In this document: positions 4,151 through 5,437 of the stretch, in pieces
Layout of the letters: each line of letters starts with the position of its first letter
How positions within the stretch are numbered: the stretch's first letter is position 1
NCBI GenBank assembly: GCA_021802185.1
Contig: JAKAAV010000180.1
Span: forward strand, 1-5,437
Source: Chloroflexota bacterium
Lineage (GTDB): Bacteria > Chloroflexota > Limnocylindria > Limnocylindrales > CSP1-4
Reading direction: 5' to 3'
Length of the DNA stretch: 5,437 nt
The notes under the pieces: generated by a model
Database searches by the model: none
Told to the model about the DNA's origin: nothing
What the model saw: the letters and a program-made list of their open reading frames with translations, nothing else
Program-made: the position numbers and the translations under genes

Positions 4151-5437
4151 TCAGCCTGAACGGACGCCGGGCCTCTGCTGGCGCCCCGTCCCACCATCGG
4201 CCGCGCGCCGCTCGAGCCGTTCCCGCGTCACCGGCCGCATCGTCACGTGGACGACGGGCTGTTCGCCGGACACGTCCCGCACCGCGCGGTACTCGATCTC
4301 CACGATGGACCCATCGGGGCGCCGGAGTCGCGTCGTCGTGTGCAGCGTTCCCATCCGGTCGAGCAGCGCGGACAGCCACGGGCGATCGGGGTGCGGGACG
4401 TAGAAGCGCGACACCGACGATCCGACCAGGTCGGCGACCGTCGTGCCGTGCAGCGCCGCGGCGGCCTCGTTGGCCGCGGCGTAGCGCTCGCCGCTGAACG
4501 TGACGCGGGCAACCCCGGAAGCCTCCCACCACAGATCGCCGGCGTACGGGCTCTGTTCGCCGTCGCGGTACGCCACGAGCACGTGGGTCCGCGGACCGAA
4601 CCCGATCAGCCTCCCCAGCGACCGGACGACGGAGTCCGGGTACTTGACCCGCAGCCTGACCTCGAGCTCGCGTGCCATCTCCGCCGGCGGCCGGTTCCCC
4701 AGGCGCCCGCAGAGATCCTCGACCCGCGCGATGAACGCATGATCCGACGCGGGAAGACAGATCGGGGCATACGTCGCGCCCGGATCGTCCTCCGCCGGAA
4801 GCGTCGCCAGCTCGAACCGAACGGTCTCGTCGCCGCGCGACGTATGGATCTCCAGGTCGAGGTCGCGCCCACCCGCGACCACGTGCGCGGTCGACTCCGC
4901 CTCCGGCTCCTCCCACGCGAACCGCAGGAGCTGGCCCAGCCCGTCGGATCCGGGGAAGCCGAGCGCCGACACCTCTCGCCCGACGAGCAGCGCGGGGTCC
5001 GCGCCGAGCAGCGAACCGACGCCGTCGTCGGCCGCGACGATCCGGCCGGCGCGATCCACGGCGCCGGCCGCGACAGCGGGCTCGCGCCACCATGCCGCGG
5101 GCAGGACCGGCGGCCGGACACGCCCGTCCCGGTAGACGTACCAGGTCTGCCCGTCTTCCGCCGACAGCTCCCGGCGGTGCACGACGGTCCGGGGGTAGAG
5201 GGCGCGAAGGTGCAGCTGCAGCCGACGCGCGGTCGGCACTCCGAGCGCGTGGAGGGCCGCATGGGCCATGCGGGCGAACAACCGGTCTGACTGCGGAACC
5301 GTCAGCAGCCGCGGGGACCCGAGGTGGCGCGGTCGCGCGGGCGGTGTCGACCGCCACGTCCCGAGCGCCCGCCGGATCGTCCCCTCCACGGAGGAGGCGC
5401 CCGCGTCGGCCGGGTGTTCGAGGAGGACGCCGGTGAG
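4151..5437 (-). CDS. Protein with two tandem [YP..VV/YRDG/WW + PAS] units, N-terminus beyond the window
   Basis: Residues are numbered from the GTG at 5389. Unit 1 (about 31-200) and unit 2 (about 212-390) share one plan: PxSDxxF, a helix ending LRxxYP (Y65, Y250), VV, YRDG (86-89; 274-277), a WW pair (100-101; 287-288), then a PAS-like sensor fold. PAS 2 is clearer, with AAANEAAAALHG, VGSSVSRFYVPHPDR and RRPDGSIVEIEYRAV; PAS 1 aligns (VAADDGVGSLLGADPA, LVGREVSAL). Ligand and partner are unknown. No kinase, HTH, GGDEF or other output domain and no membrane segment is visible, so output may lie upstream or in a partner protein. The frame has no stop up to the right edge; the last 16 codons keep a coding pattern (15 of 16 end in G or C) and the GTG at 5389 has no Shine-Dalgarno, so the gene probably starts outside. 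Fallback starts are GTG 5389 and ATG 5269. The stop is TGA at 4151. Confidence 0.75.
   Translation of the reverse strand, partial: LTGVLLEHPADAGASSVEGTIRRALGTWRSTPPARPRHLGSPRLLTVPQSDRLFARMAHAALHALGVPTARRLQLHLRALYPRTVVHRRELSAEDGQTWYVYRDGRVRPPVLPAAWWREPAVAAGAVDRAGRIVAADDGVGSLLGADPALLVGREVSALGFPGSDGLGQLLRFAWEEPEAESTAHVVAGGRDLDLEIHTSRGDETVRFELATLPAEDDPGATYAPICLPASDHAFIARVEDLCGRLGNRPPAEMARELEVRLRVKYPDSVVRSLGRLIGFGPRTHVLVAYRDGEQSPYAGDLWWEASGVARVTFSGERYAAANEAAAALHGTTVADLVGSSVSRFYVPHPDRPWLSALLDRMGTLHTTTRLRRPDGSIVEIEYRAVRDVSGEQPVVHVTMRPVTRERLERRAADGGTGRQQRPGVRSG

Noticed and set aside
4247..5290. A 347-codon plus-strand open frame antisense to the PAS protein
   Set aside because: Its composition is typical of a shadow (Arg/His/Pro/Val mix without motifs), whereas the minus-strand frame shows clear repeated PAS units.
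1..5437. CRISPR array, tRNA, rRNA, insertion sequence or phage-defence system
   Set aside because: There is no repeat-spacer pattern, no cloverleaf or rRNA-like segment, no transposase and no inverted terminal repeats. The SMC-like ATPase alone does not make a defence system.

Overview
The window is very GC-rich (roughly 70% or more by eye) and almost fully coding. Third codon positions are nearly all G or C, GTG starts are common, and a Shine-Dalgarno is clear at only one gene. The gene set is TatA, a methylthioribose-1-phosphate isomerase, a NifX-like protein and a multi-PAS protein. Together these suggest a free-living high-GC bacterium, such as a deep-branching Actinobacteriota lineage or a Limnocylindria-type Chloroflexota. 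That placement is inference only; no phylogenetic marker is present.

Layout: one plus-strand gene enters from the left edge (to 1166). It is the C-terminal part of a YhaN/SbcC/SMC-like ABC-type ATPase with an odd, internally repeated Pro/Gly/Ala-rich segment. It converges across a 41-base gap on a block of five minus-strand genes that fills the rest of the window. In their transcription order, from the right edge leftwards, these are: (1) a protein with two copies of a [YP..VV / YRDG / WW + PAS] unit, whose frame stays open at the right edge; (2) a 195-base spacer carrying a likely tatA promoter; (3) tatA; (4) a 193-base spacer with several GC-rich hairpins, one placed as a tatA terminator; (5) a NifX/NifB-type (FeMo-co-binding fold) small protein; (6) mtnA, directly behind it; (7) after 77 bases with a hairpin, a class I SAM-dependent methyltransferase resembling trans-aconitate methyltransferase.

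The NifX-like gene and mtnA are almost certainly co-transcribed, and the methyltransferase may be too. MtnA salvages methylthioadenosine, a by-product of SAM use, so its proximity to a SAM-dependent methyltransferase is thematically reasonable, but nothing proves a shared pathway. No tatC, nif gene, mtnP or other mtn gene is in view. There is no tRNA, rRNA, CRISPR array, insertion sequence or phage feature. The most distinctive item is the tandem-duplicated PAS protein. I see no clear defence or mobile system.
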